Source: Leptospira barantonii
GTDB taxonomy: Bacteria; Spirochaetota; Leptospiria; Leptospirales; Leptospiraceae
Direction of reading: 5' to 3'
NCBI RefSeq assembly: GCF_002811925.1
Contig: NZ_NPDS01000001.1
Location: 913,770 to 977,769, forward strand
Length of the DNA: 64,000 nucleotides
In this document: positions 1 to 11,151 of the stretch, one piece after another
Numbering within the stretch: the first letter of the stretch is position 1
How the letters are laid out: the number at the start of each line of letters is the position of its first letter
Position numbers and translations under genes: made by a program
Notes under the pieces: model-generated
What the model saw: only the letters and a program-made list of their open reading frames with translations
What the model was told of the DNA's origin: nothing
The model's database searches: none

Positions 1-2
1 TT

Positions 3-329
3 TACGGAACCGGTTATTACATCGGAACAAACGGCGGTTTTTTCAGTTATCTCGAAGCGAGAATGTTTATGAATCCGGACTTTGCGGTGAAGGATCTTTT
101 CGGGGATCTGAAGAATTTTTTAAGATCGGATATCATTCAAAACACTCAGGATACGAATCGTTCCTTTCTTTTTTCGACTGGAACTTTGATTCGTCAGATG
201 GCGGACATCTATCAGGCGGGAAGAAAATTCTCCCCTGTGGGTTTTTATATGTATGACAATTGGAACAACGACCAACCCACGTCGACCTTGTGGGACGATA
301 TGAATTTTATGTTTTCGGTGCAACAATGA
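3..329 (+). CDS. C-terminal part of an unidentified protein, 5' end outside window
   Basis: The frame is open from base 3 to a TGA at 327-329, so about 108 residues of the C-terminal end of a longer protein are visible; the in-window ATGs at 63 and 69 need not be starts. The visible part begins with an aromatic/glycine-rich stretch (YGTGYYIGTNGG) and ends with a Trp/Tyr/Asn-rich segment, which would fit a secreted or outer-membrane protein, but I recognise no family. Its TGA overlaps an in-frame ATG of the next gene (ATGA at 326-329), which suggests the two are translated together and may work together at the cell surface. Confidence 0.6.
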   Translation, partial: YGTGYYIGTNGGFFSYLEARMFMNPDFAVKDLFGDLKNFLRSDIIQNTQDTNRSFLFSTGTLIRQMADIYQAGRKFSPVGFYMYDNWNNDQPTSTLWDDMNFMFSVQQ

Positions 330-3300
330 TAAACAAAGAGATGAACGGGGTAATGAAGATGAACGGAAAGAAAGTTTCAATATTCGCGGGTATTTTTGCG
401 ATTTCGATTTTCTTAGGACTCGGTTGTTCCGCGGATAAAAACGTGGGTTCTCCACTCAACAGCGTTCTTTCTCTTTTCGGTGTGGCTACGGACACTACGG
501 TTTCGACTAACGTGGTTGCGCCTTATACCGAAACGGATACTCCAACGAGTCTTCCGGCCAATTTCGGAACGGCGGCTCCCGAAGCGGTTCTTTTTATTTC
601 CTCCTATTCGGAAGTGGATCGTTACAAAAGTATTGAAATTCGTTTTTCTCATCCGATGAACAAGGCGACGGTTCAAGCGGACCTCGTTTTAAGTCCGAGC
701 ACCGGAGTTCTTGCGGGTCCTGGCAAAGGCGGAGAATTTTACTGGGCTTCCAGTTCCCGTCTTGTATTCGATCCGTATCGAGAATTCAAAACCAACGAAC
801 AATATACGTTCAGTCTTACGAACGCTTCTAAAACCATAGACGGTCAAAGTCTTACCAGTTACAGCCAATCGTTTACCACCGAACCCGATTATCTGATGAC
901 CAACAAGATAAACACGACTAACGTTCTTGGCGGAACGAACGACATTACGTTCAACAAGGCTACAACTCCTACGTTAACTCTGACATCCACGTTCGCCAAT
1001 CCGGTTGTGGGCGCGAACTCGATCCAGTCGATCAAACTCAAACACATGGGTGATACGAATACCGGAGGAATTACGATTTGCAGTAGTTCCGGAGTGGCCT
1101 GCGATATGACCGGGACGATCACTACGAATCTGACCGCGTCCGCGCTTCCTCCTTTTGTCGGTGGAAACGCATACTATTACGAAATCACAGTAAACTCCGG
1201 TAAAATTTTTAAACGTTTTGCTACATTCAATTATGGTAATGTGAATACGCTCCCGAACAACATGATCGCGAAGGGCGGTTCGATCATTTTGGATCAGGCT
1301 CAGGCTATGCCTTTTCTTTCCAAGGTTTTGGAAAGATTTACGGCGGGAAACTTTAAGGTAACCAACCAGACCTTCAACCAATTCGCGGGTCTTCCAACGA
1401 CGATCGCTCGTAGAAGCGGTTATTGCATCGACTACAGCGGGATCGGAAGTTTTTCGATGCCGAACTACATCCGTAACTACGGCGATTCCGCGAGCGGATA
1501 CGGAGACGGATATTGCGGACCTGCGGGCGACGAACCCGGAGGTTTTACGCAAGAAGGTTGTGCGACTCTGATCTTTACGAGTTGTACCGATTTCGACATC
1601 GACGTTTACATCACCGGGATCAACGTTTACCCAAGCGTATCCGGTTTTCCAGCGCTTCAAAACATCGGAGTATCGATGGTCGCGAACAATACGGGAGAAT
1701 TGGGTTTTAACTTCAAGGGTAAGGTTCTCGCGGTAGACATGGTGATGATCGCAAGAAGCCGAGGCTCCTTGTTTCTCGTGATCGGTGCGGGAAACCGTTT
1801 CGTATTCTCCACAACGGCTTATTTGAATTACAACGATTCTCCGCCTGCGGACCGTTCTACGATCGGTAAGGCGAGTTTGACCGTGGATACGAACGGAGAC
1901 GCTTCGCTTAACATTTTCACTCCGATCACAAATCTTTCCAACTTCAATACGACGGATTGGTCGAACAATCTTACCGTAAAGGATCGGGACGGAAGAGTCA
2001 ATCAGGTGAAACTCGAGGCGACTACGAGCGGTCTTGCGGGCTGGCTCGCGGGAACTACGGAAGGAGCGGCGAACGGAATGGTTCCTTCTTTAACTCCTCT
2101 CATCACACGATCTATGTTGCGTAACTTCATCGAGGACGTGGCTCCATCCGTTTTGAATTCCATCATCGGATCTTTGAAAAATCCGGGAGTGAACATCGCG
2201 CTTCCTTCTTATCTTCCCGCTCCGCTTGCGAACTTTCCGTTGAACGTTAAGATTCAATTGGGAAGCGATTCGGAAGTGAGAGTTACGGGAGTCAATAAGG
2301 GAATCGTCGGTTCCATCGACTTGGGAATCACCGCGGCGAGTCCGATCGGTTCTCCTCGTACACATCAGATCACAAGCGGCTTTGTAGTTTCCAAACCGAC
2401 GGGACCGATGAGCAATATTTATCAGTTCTCGAAGAGCGCGGCGAATCCCGGGCTATTACTTTCTTTAACGGTGGATTCGATCACACAAGCGGCGTATCAT
2501 CTTTGGAAGAATCGCGCTTTGGATCTGAGCATCGACAAAGGATTCATCGATACGATCAAGTTGTATGCGGGAACCGATCCGCTCTTTCAGTTGACCGAGT
2601 CTTTGATTAAAGTTTCACCGATCATCAACATTCTCGCCCCTGGAAGATCTCAGTTGATCGGAATCAATCCTACAACTGGAGCTTTGGTTCCTGCGATCAG
2701 CGGAACCGACGATATCATCATCAAGGTCGATCCGATCCAAGCTCCGAACGGAACGTTAAAACCCGTAGTCGGAACCGCTAAACCGAAATTGGAAGTGAAC
2801 TTCACGGACATTCAACTTTCGATCTTGGGTAAAAGAGCGGATAACTCCACGTATCTCATCAGCACGGCGAGAGCGAGTTTGAAGGGAATCGCGGATTTTG
2901 ATTTCGTAACCTTCTCGAATCCGACGAACAATCCCGCATTCGCAAATTTGAATGCGCTTAAGATCGTGATCTCGAACGGACCGACTCTTTCTTATACGTT
3001 GGATATTTTGGAAGGATCTTCCGGCGCAGGTGCGCCGAATCCGTTCGGTCTGGATCCGAAGGGAATTCTTGCGGTGGTTGATCCGTTGGTTCCATCTCTG
3101 ATCGTTCCCTTGGTGAACAACGTGTTGAAGGAGATTCCACTTCCTGCGAGTATCAGTCTTCCCGCTCTCACGAATCCTTCCAACGGAAACCCTTGCGGGA
3201 TCATTACGAAAACCACACATTCTTTTCTCTACACACTTCCGATCGTCGATACGGAACCGTATCCGTACGTATTCGGAGGACTTCGTCTGACTGCGGGCGG

Positions 3301-3343
3301 ACCTGCGGCTTCCGATCCGGGGGTTCTGGTTACCTGTCCGTAA
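326..3343 (+). CDS. Large lipoprotein with a bacterial Ig-like (Big_5/SbsA-type) domain
   Basis: About 1005 residues. A short basic stretch and hydrophobic segment end in the lipobox LGLGC (Cys34 if translation starts at 326), so the product is predicted to be a lipid-anchored envelope protein. Roughly residues 70-170 read like a bacterial Ig-like domain of the Big_5/SbsA type (IEIRFSHPMN, then a segment ending in YTFSLTNAS). The remainder is rich in Asn, Thr, Ser and Gly with no motif I can name. Start choice is open: ATG 326 overlaps the upstream stop, while ATG 359 has GGGG at a good distance and gives the most typical signal peptide. A bidirectional terminator follows. Function is unknown; adhesion or surface display is only a guess. 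Confidence 0.8.
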   Translation: MINKEMNGVMKMNGKKVSIFAGIFAISIFLGLGCSADKNVGSPLNSVLSLFGVATDTTVSTNVVAPYTETDTPTSLPANFGTAAPEAVLFISSYSEVDRYKSIEIRFSHPMNKATVQADLVLSPSTGVLAGPGKGGEFYWASSSRLVFDPYREFKTNEQYTFSLTNASKTIDGQSLTSYSQSFTTEPDYLMTNKINTTNVLGGTNDITFNKATTPTLTLTSTFANPVVGANSIQSIKLKHMGDTNTGGITICSSSGVACDMTGTITTNLTASALPPFVGGNAYYYEITVNSGKIFKRFATFNYGNVNTLPNNMIAKGGSIILDQAQAMPFLSKVLERFTAGNFKVTNQTFNQFAGLPTTIARRSGYCIDYSGIGSFSMPNYIRNYGDSASGYGDGYCGPAGDEPGGFTQEGCATLIFTSCTDFDIDVYITGINVYPSVSGFPALQNIGVSMVANNTGELGFNFKGKVLAVDMVMIARSRGSLFLVIGAGNRFVFSTTAYLNYNDSPPADRSTIGKASLTVDTNGDASLNIFTPITNLSNFNTTDWSNNLTVKDRDGRVNQVKLEATTSGLAGWLAGTTEGAANGMVPSLTPLITRSMLRNFIEDVAPSVLNSIIGSLKNPGVNIALPSYLPAPLANFPLNVKIQLGSDSEVRVTGVNKGIVGSIDLGITAASPIGSPRTHQITSGFVVSKPTGPMSNIYQFSKSAANPGLLLSLTVDSITQAAYHLWKNRALDLSIDKGFIDTIKLYAGTDPLFQLTESLIKVSPIINILAPGRSQLIGINPTTGALVPAISGTDDIIIKVDPIQAPNGTLKPVVGTAKPKLEVNFTDIQLSILGKRADNSTYLISTARASLKGIADFDFVTFSNPTNNPAFANLNALKIVISNGPTLSYTLDILEGSSGAGAPNPFGLDPKGILAVVDPLVPSLIVPLVNNVLKEIPLPASISLPALTNPSNGNPCGIITKTTHSFLYTLPIVDTEPYPYVFGGLRLTAGGPAASDPGVLVTCP

Positions 3344-3366
3344 ACGATAAGGACGAAAGAATTTAA

Positions 3367-3386
3367 AAATTAGAATATTCTAATTT
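3367..3386. repeat. Perfect 20-bp AT-rich palindrome
   Basis: The sequence AAATTAGAATATTCTAATTT is its own reverse complement over all 20 bases. It lies between the lipoprotein stop and the terminator. The half sequence ATTAGAATA recurs in an AT-rich hairpin at 47472-47495, also just after a stop codon. It could be a protein-binding palindrome or a weak RNA hairpin. Confidence 0.7.
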
Positions 3387-3394
3387 AATAAAAT

Positions 3395-3428
3395 AAAAAA
3401 AGACCGCTTTCGAGGGCGGTCTTTTTTT
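3395..3428. terminator. Bidirectional intrinsic terminator
   Basis: A 7-bp stem (AGACCGC at 3401-3407 with GCGGTCT at 3416-3422) is flanked by an A run before and a T run after, so it has the form of an intrinsic terminator on both strands. It can serve the lipoprotein gene (plus) and the converging DUF1761 gene (minus). Confidence 0.85.
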
Positions 3429-3489
3429 GTCCTAACGGAAGTTTGGGAAGAATTTTAGGACTGAAGAATTTGTCTTTTGTCGATCGAGA

Positions 3490-3930
3490 TCATCTCCAAT
3501 AGGAAAGAATCATCGCGACCGTCTGTAAGGAAACGAAGGTGTAACCCGCGCTGATTGAGAAAAATTTCCAGGATCTACCTTCAAAGGCCACGCCGTTGAT
3601 GTGCATCGGAATATAGAATCCGATCCAAGTGTAAAATCCGGAAAAAAATCCGTAAACATACGCGGGACTATCTTCGCCCGCGTGCCAAGAAGAAGCTCTC
3701 CAGACGTTCGTGGTATAAAACAAAACGTAAGCGGTTAAGAACGAACCTATGACCATCATTCCCATCGCCTTATACATTTCTTTTTTATCCGGTTGGAAGT
3801 CCTCCGGGATTTTCATTTCCTTCATCCAAGGTTTTCCGAAAATCGGTCCGTACCAAAGTGAACCGATGACGAAGTTCGCGACGACGGCCGCAAGGACCGC
3901 CAAAAAATTGATGTGAAGTTCCGGGTGCAT
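3490..3930 (-). CDS. DUF1761 family small integral membrane protein
   Basis: 146 residues starting at the ATG at 3930, which has a clear AAGGAG ribosome site. The longer frame upstream (to 4167) lacks such a signal and runs through the terminator of the neighbouring gene, so I trimmed it. The sequence has four likely membrane segments. The first contains GSLWYGPIFGKPWMKEM, the hallmark of the DUF1761 family, and later come aromatic helices (FYTWIGFYIP). DUF1761 proteins are predicted inner-membrane proteins of unknown function found widely in bacteria. The gene is monocistronic between two terminators. Confidence 0.85.
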   Translation of the reverse strand: MHPELHINFLAVLAAVVANFVIGSLWYGPIFGKPWMKEMKIPEDFQPDKKEMYKAMGMMVIGSFLTAYVLFYTTNVWRASSWHAGEDSPAYVYGFFSGFYTWIGFYIPMHINGVAFEGRSWKFFSISAGYTFVSLQTVAMILSYWR

Positions 3931-4041
3931 GATAACTCCTTCTTTCTTTTGAAAGGAGGACGTTATAAGTCCGATCGAGACGAATGTCAAGTGATTCTCA
4001 AACGAGTGTCCTTCCGCGAAAGAAGGGCGCTGGATCGACAC

Positions 4042-4066
4042 AAAAAAGCCCGGCATAAACCGGGCT
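4042..4066 (-). terminator. Intrinsic terminator of the fecR-like gene (minus strand)
   Basis: AGCCCGG (4047-4053) pairs with CCGGGCT (4060-4066) around a 6-nt loop. Read on the minus strand, the stem is followed by a run of six T. It lies 31 bases beyond the stop of the FecR-domain gene. Confidence 0.85.
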
Positions 4067-4097
4067 AAGAGAATGTTGGTTTCTGGTTTAGAAGAAA

Positions 4098-4829
4098 CTA
4101 TTGTTTGCCGTACGTCTCGTCTTTTTGAATGTCTTCGGGCGGGGTCCATCCTTCCGGAGTGTGACAAGAGAGACAGTTTTTCAAAGAGAGGTTCTTTTTC
4201 AATCTCGCTTCGAAACCGGGAAGAGTTTTCATCTTCTTAATGATTCCTTCATATTCAACTTTTTTCATCTCCGGTTGATTCGGAGAAACGAGGGTTCCTT
4301 TTCCTTTTTCCTGAACGACTTCCTTGCCGTCGGAATCGGAAACTACAACCTTACCTTCGCAAGTGCAAAAGGAAGAATCCTTCGTTTTCGGATCGTATAA
4401 AACGGAGAATGAAGTTCCACGAACTCCCGCCGTGGATGTCGCGGTGGAAACGTCGAATTTTTTTCCCTTCAGTCCGACGATCTTAAACCACGCGAATCCG
4501 GAGTTGACTTCGACTTTTCCGTCCTTGTTTTCTCCGTAGAGGCTCGTGAGTTTCACCTTACTGTTCTGTTGGATCTTAAATTCGGAACCCTTATAAAGAA
4601 CGGTGACTCTGGAGCCGTTGCCCGTGGAAATCAAATCGCCTTCGTCCACGAAGTCGTTTGATTTAAGAGGTTCCCAGGTGGTTTTTCCCATTTTTTGAAC
4701 ATTCGCTTTTCCTAATAAAAAGCCGACCTTTGCGTCTCCGGTTTTCGATTCCTGGCTGAGGAGGACGATCGAACTTCCCGTCATCGTTAGGGAAATAAGG
4801 ATCGAAGCGATCTTAACCTTGTGATTCAT
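4098..4829 (-). CDS. FecR-domain protein with C-terminal CxxCH heme-type motif
   Basis: 243 residues. The N-terminal hydrophobic segment (residues 5-24) predicts export. Residues about 60-190 form a FecR-type domain: a VDEGDLISTGNGSRVTVLY block is followed by VSTATSTAGVRGTSFSV, the classic FecR signature. In canonical systems FecR relays a substrate signal from a TonB receptor to an ECF sigma factor, but many spirochaete FecR-domain proteins stand alone. Near the C-terminus is Cys219-x-x-Cys222-His223 (CLSCH), the pattern for covalent heme c attachment, an unusual addition. The gene lies 14 bases downstream of the porin-like gene, so they form an operon, and no ECF sigma gene is adjacent. Heme binding is an inference from five residues. 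Confidence 0.85.
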   Translation of the reverse strand: MNHKVKIASILISLTMTGSSIVLLSQESKTGDAKVGFLLGKANVQKMGKTTWEPLKSNDFVDEGDLISTGNGSRVTVLYKGSEFKIQQNSKVKLTSLYGENKDGKVEVNSGFAWFKIVGLKGKKFDVSTATSTAGVRGTSFSVLYDPKTKDSSFCTCEGKVVVSDSDGKEVVQEKGKGTLVSPNQPEMKKVEYEGIIKKMKTLPGFEARLKKNLSLKNCLSCHTPEGWTPPEDIQKDETYGKQ

Positions 4830-4843
4830 AACAATCTCCTAAT

Positions 4844-6319
<1,476 letters not shown>

Positions 6320-6454
6320 GATTCCTCTGATCAGTTATTACCAGGGGAAAAGTTATTTCCGTCAATTGATTCTGCGAATTTTTCATCCTACTTCTTTCTT
6401 CTTATTAAAACAAACACTGGCAATTCTTTTACCGAAAGGTTATCCTTGGAGGAA

Positions 6455-6487
6455 ATGAACGTCCGATTTAGGGGAATTAAAGGATGA
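6455..6487 (+). other. Candidate 10-residue leader ORF
   Basis: ATG at 6455 stands 3 bases after GGAGGAA and runs to TGA at 6485-6487 (MNVRFRGIKG). Its stop overlaps the ATG of a second small ORF at 6484 (ATGA). Too short to judge by composition; listed because the ribosome site and the coupling pattern suggest a translated leader before the kinase gene. Confidence 0.3.
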
Positions 6488-6546
6488 AATCCGGAATGAC
6501 GGGAAATAAATTGTGCGCTCAAATGCTCATCAAAGCAGGTAAATGA
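6484..6546 (+). other. Candidate 20-residue leader ORF
   Basis: ATG at 6484 overlaps the stop of the preceding 10-codon ORF and continues to TGA at 6544-6546, three bases before the kinase start at 6550. It is in the same frame as the kinase, separated by that single stop. This could be a coupled leader peptide or simply chance. Confidence 0.25.
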
Positions 6547-6549
6547 AAA

Positions 6550-7602
6550 ATGAACTCCGGTAAGCGTATTCGTTGGTTTAAACTATTCTTTTGGTTCTCC
6601 ATCAACACCGTAATCGGAACCATGAACGCCCTACTAATCGCCCACAACTCCGACTCTCCGTTTTGGAAAGTTTTCTTCGCGACGCAGATTACAACACATT
6701 CCGTGTGTGGAATCGTGGAGATGACCGTGGAATCTTTGAATTCCTCGAGACAAAAACACGGATTTATAAAATCGGGTGTCATTTTAATTTTAGCATCCTG
6801 TTTCGCCGCGATCGTAGGCGTGGCCGCGGGAGGAATTCTTCACGCGATCGCGCTTACGGACGAATCTCCGGGCAGACATCACAGCGGTTCTTACAATATT
6901 CTCTTGAGTTCGCTGATCCTTGCGTTATTCATTTCCGTTTTGGAAAAATCGATGCAGATCCTGATCGAAAAGAAGAAGGAATCCGAAAGCGCTCTCAAGG
7001 AACTTCACTACGCCGCTCTTCAATCGAGAATGGATCCTCATTATCTATTCAATACTTTGAATACGATTCACGCGTTACTCGAAATCGATCCCGCACGCGC
7101 GGACCGCGCGATTCTTCTTTTGTCGGATTCGTATCGATTTTTGACGGAAAGACATTCCGAACGTCTCGTTTCGTTTAAGGAAGAATGGGAGTTCACGAAG
7201 AATTATCTGGAGCTTCAGAAAATCCGCTTCGCCGATTTTATGGAATTGAGAATGGAGAGCAGGGGGGATTTTTCCGGGATTTCGATTCCGCCTCTTTCGA
7301 TTCAACCCTTGGTTGAGAACAGTTTTAAACATTCGATCAATTCCGAAAACGTTCAAAGAAGAATCTACGTAAGCGCGGAGATAAAGAACGGAAAAATCCG
7401 AATTTCCATAGAGGATAACGGAACGATTTCCACGTCTAGAAGACAATACGCGGGACCCGGAGGAGGGTTCGGGATGCAAGCGATCCGAAGTACGCTCAGA
7501 AATATTCAGGCGAGACTCGATTATAATTTTCGAGACGCCATTTTAAAATTGGAGGAAAGGGAGTCCGGCGGGACCATGGTTCTACTGGAATATTCTATAT
7601 GA
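6550..7602 (+). CDS. LytS/YpdA-type sensor histidine kinase
   Basis: 350 residues. Three or four membrane helices occupy residues 8-135, followed by a short coiled linker. The kinase core of the His_kinase family (PF06580) starts at about residue 155: LQSRMDPHYLFNTLN contains the phospho-accepting His164 in the H-(F/Y)-LFN context diagnostic of this family. The HATPase part includes PLVENSFKHSI (N-box), EDNG and a Gly-rich lid. No separate periplasmic sensor domain is visible, so the signal may be sensed in the membrane. Its stop overlaps the start of the LytTR regulator (ATGA at 7599), so the two form a cognate two-component system. Confidence 0.92.
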   Translation: MNSGKRIRWFKLFFWFSINTVIGTMNALLIAHNSDSPFWKVFFATQITTHSVCGIVEMTVESLNSSRQKHGFIKSGVILILASCFAAIVGVAAGGILHAIALTDESPGRHHSGSYNILLSSLILALFISVLEKSMQILIEKKKESESALKELHYAALQSRMDPHYLFNTLNTIHALLEIDPARADRAILLLSDSYRFLTERHSERLVSFKEEWEFTKNYLELQKIRFADFMELRMESRGDFSGISIPPLSIQPLVENSFKHSINSENVQRRIYVSAEIKNGKIRISIEDNGTISTSRRQYAGPGGGFGMQAIRSTLRNIQARLDYNFRDAILKLEERESGGTMVLLEYSI

Positions 7603-8333
7603 AGGATTTATTGTATACCGTTTTGATTGTGGAGGACGAGGCTCCGGCCCGGGAACTCCTACGTAAGTATTTGGAAGAATGGCCCTCTTTTAAGATAGAA
7701 TCGGTCGCCGGAAACGGACGTCAGGCTCTGGAAATTCTGGATAAAAAAGTCTTTGATCTCGTTTTTTTGGACGTAAATCTTCCCGAAAAATCCGGGATTC
7801 AAGTATTGGAAGAAAAGGGAAAACCCGCTCCCGCTCTCGTGTTTACGACGGCGTATCGGGACCACGCGTTACGCGCCTTTGAGGCCGGAGCCTTGGATTA
7901 TCTTTTGAAGCCGTATTCCAGGGAAAGATTTCGGGAAACGATGTCGAGAGTGGAAGAATTCTTATCCGTTCGTAAAAAAGGAAACAAGGCGGAGTCCTTT
8001 TTGTTTTTCCGCGAATCGGGAATCTTACACCGAATGAGCCTTTCCAAACTTCTTTATCTGACCGCAAACGGTAAAAAATGCGTTTTGCACAGCGTGGAAA
8101 AGGATCATGAAACTCCCAAATTATTGGGCGACTTGGAGGACGAACTCCCGAACGATCGTTTTGTGAGAATCCACAAAAAGTATATTCTCAATTTGGAATA
8201 TATTTCGGGGATGAAGTCGAACGCCGGCGGCGGCTACGAAGTTTTTTTAAACGACGAGGACGAAACCGTTCTTCCGGTGGGAAGGGAATACGTTTCGAAT
8301 CTAAAGGAAAGGTTTCGAGACAACGCTTCCTAA
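7599..8333 (+). CDS. LytTR-family response regulator
   Basis: 244 residues. The N-terminal receiver domain (1-120) has the acidic pocket Glu12/Asp13, phospho-acceptor Asp58 (VFLDVNLP), Thr84 and Lys104 (LLKPYS). Residues about 137-240 form a LytTR DNA-binding domain: the SKLLYLTANGKKC block, FVRIHKKYILNLEYI and a final ETVLPVGREY. LytTR regulators bind short direct repeats and commonly control envelope, adhesion or carbon-uptake genes. The 4-base overlap with the kinase gene shows translational coupling. No target is obvious nearby. Confidence 0.93.
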   Translation: MKDLLYTVLIVEDEAPARELLRKYLEEWPSFKIESVAGNGRQALEILDKKVFDLVFLDVNLPEKSGIQVLEEKGKPAPALVFTTAYRDHALRAFEAGALDYLLKPYSRERFRETMSRVEEFLSVRKKGNKAESFLFFRESGILHRMSLSKLLYLTANGKKCVLHSVEKDHETPKLLGDLEDELPNDRFVRIHKKYILNLEYISGMKSNAGGGYEVFLNDEDETVLPVGREYVSNLKERFRDNAS

Positions 8334-8393
8334 AGGCGATCGTTTGTTTTTGCCGGGGTAAAACGAAATATTAGAAAACGATAAAGTTCGATT

Positions 8394-9413
8394 CTAACCT
8401 TTGAACCAATGTTTTTTACGGAACCAGTAGATCATTCCGGGAGGAATGAGGGACGCGAGTCCGAGTGTAAGAAATAAAAACGGCTGGCTGTCGTACGGGA
8501 TCGCGGTGAAGTTCATTCCGAAAAAACCGGTCAGAAAGGTAAGGGGCATAAAGATCAAGCTGATCAAGGTAAGTCGCTTAACAATATCGTTCGTTCTTTG
8601 GGAGATCACCGAAAAATACGCGTCCATCGTGTTCCCTAAAAGATCCCGATCCATATCGATCGTTTCATACAATCGACTCAAGTGATCGTAGACGTCCCGA
8701 AAATAAATCTGAATCTTCGGACTTAAAAAGTTATTATCGCGGCGGATCAGGCTGTTTACTATTTCTCTTTGAGGAGAAAGAACTCTGCGAATCCGAGTCA
8801 GGTTTCGTTTTAAGAAAAGAATTCCCGCGATCGTTTGTTGGCTGTCTTGGTTGACCAGAATCTGGGCCTCGATCCGAACGATCTCCTCGCTCATCTTATC
8901 CAAGATCGGAAAATTGGAATCCACCGTCTGATCAAAAAGCATGTAAAGGATCTGATCGGTTCCCCGAGAAAGAGGATTCCCATGTGTCATACAACGTGCC
9001 CTGAGTTGTTCGATCAGAGGTTCTTCCCTTTGATGAACCGTTACCACGAATTTCTCGTTGTAAAAGATATGAATCTCGTTGCTCCTTAGGACTTTTTTAT
9101 CGGCGTCGTATTGAAAACGATGTAGAACGATGAATATGTAAGAGCCGTATTCTTCCAGCTTCGGTCTTTGATTTTTATTGATACAGTCTTCGATTGCAAG
9201 CGGGTGAAAGTTGCATTCCCTTGCGAGAAAATCCAAGTCTTCGCCTTCGGTGGAATCGAGATCGATCCAAACAAGTCCTTTCGAACAAAGCCAATCCAAT
9301 TCCGGAAGACCGACCGGTTTCTCGCCCGCTTCGAGAAGGGCTTCGCAGGGGCCTGCCACCGATTTTTCCTGGCTTCCTTCGGGAAAGAATTCCGTAAATA
9401 AGATCCGCTTCAA
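8394..9413 (-). CDS. corA: CorA-type Mg2+/Co2+ transporter
   Basis: 339 residues, normal for the CorA family. The long N-terminal cytoplasmic part contains the conserved HPLAIEDCINKNQRPKLEEY block. Two C-terminal membrane helices follow, the first ending in the pore signature Gly299-Met300-Asn301 (FGMNF). CorA forms a homopentamer in the inner membrane and imports Mg2+ (or Co2+/Ni2+) down its electrochemical gradient. The gene converges on the LytTR regulator with a 60-base gap. Its upstream region (9414-9707) carries two members of the short hairpin family; I see no Mg2+ riboswitch that I could support. Confidence 0.95.
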   Translation of the reverse strand: MKRILFTEFFPEGSQEKSVAGPCEALLEAGEKPVGLPELDWLCSKGLVWIDLDSTEGEDLDFLARECNFHPLAIEDCINKNQRPKLEEYGSYIFIVLHRFQYDADKKVLRSNEIHIFYNEKFVVTVHQREEPLIEQLRARCMTHGNPLSRGTDQILYMLFDQTVDSNFPILDKMSEEIVRIEAQILVNQDSQQTIAGILFLKRNLTRIRRVLSPQREIVNSLIRRDNNFLSPKIQIYFRDVYDHLSRLYETIDMDRDLLGNTMDAYFSVISQRTNDIVKRLTLISLIFMPLTFLTGFFGMNFTAIPYDSQPFLFLTLGLASLIPPGMIYWFRKKHWFKG

Positions 9414-9484
9414 AGGGAATGTCTCCGACGGTTGAGGGTATTCGTCTCGGCGAGGCTGGCAAGGAAATAAATTTGGGGAGAATC

Positions 9485-9502
9485 TTGTCGGAGGTACGAC
9501 AA
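9485..9502. repeat. Short intergenic hairpin, family copy 1
   Basis: TTGTCG (9485-9490) and CGACAA (9497-9502) are perfect inverted repeats around GAGGTA. It lies in the 294-base gap upstream of corA, a gap that otherwise shows only a second copy at 9681 and no gene. The motif resembles six other intergenic copies in this window. Confidence 0.6.
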
Positions 9503-9680
9503 CTCAAGAAACGAATTGAACTTGCAAAAAGAACGTTTTTCTGATACGGAAAGTTTGCCGGAATGTTTCCCACCGCCTCACCCTAACCGAGTGACAATAG
9601 AAACGAGGTTTGAGTTTGTTCAACTCAGCGGTCGCTCCCTATGGGTCGCGTCACAGGGCTCAGCTTTTTACTACAAAATC

Positions 9681-9694
9681 GTCGGAACTACGAC
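9681..9694. repeat. Short intergenic hairpin, family copy 2
   Basis: GTCG and CGAC flank GAACTA. It sits 13 bases beyond the stop of the TetR gene (minus strand). Same architecture as the copies near 29966, 45729, 50455, 53700 and 54204. Confidence 0.55.
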
Positions 9695-9707
9695 AAATTC
9701 CCGATCT

Positions 9708-10259
<552 letters not shown>

Positions 10260-10261
10260 TC

Positions 10262-11065
<804 letters not shown>

Positions 11066-11083
11066 ATAAGAAGTATCGACGGA

Positions 11084-11118
<35 letters not shown>

Positions 11119-11151
11119 GACAACTGAAGTGAGATTCTTTTTGCTTTCCCT

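Noticed and set aside
974..1660. A 228-codon open frame antisense to the Ig-like lipoprotein
   Set aside because: Composition is typical of a shadow frame (Arg/Thr/Ser-rich) and the sense gene is well supported.
8394..9707. Mg2+ riboswitch upstream of corA
   Set aside because: Only two small hairpins of the dispersed family are visible; no recognisable M-box or YkoK structure.
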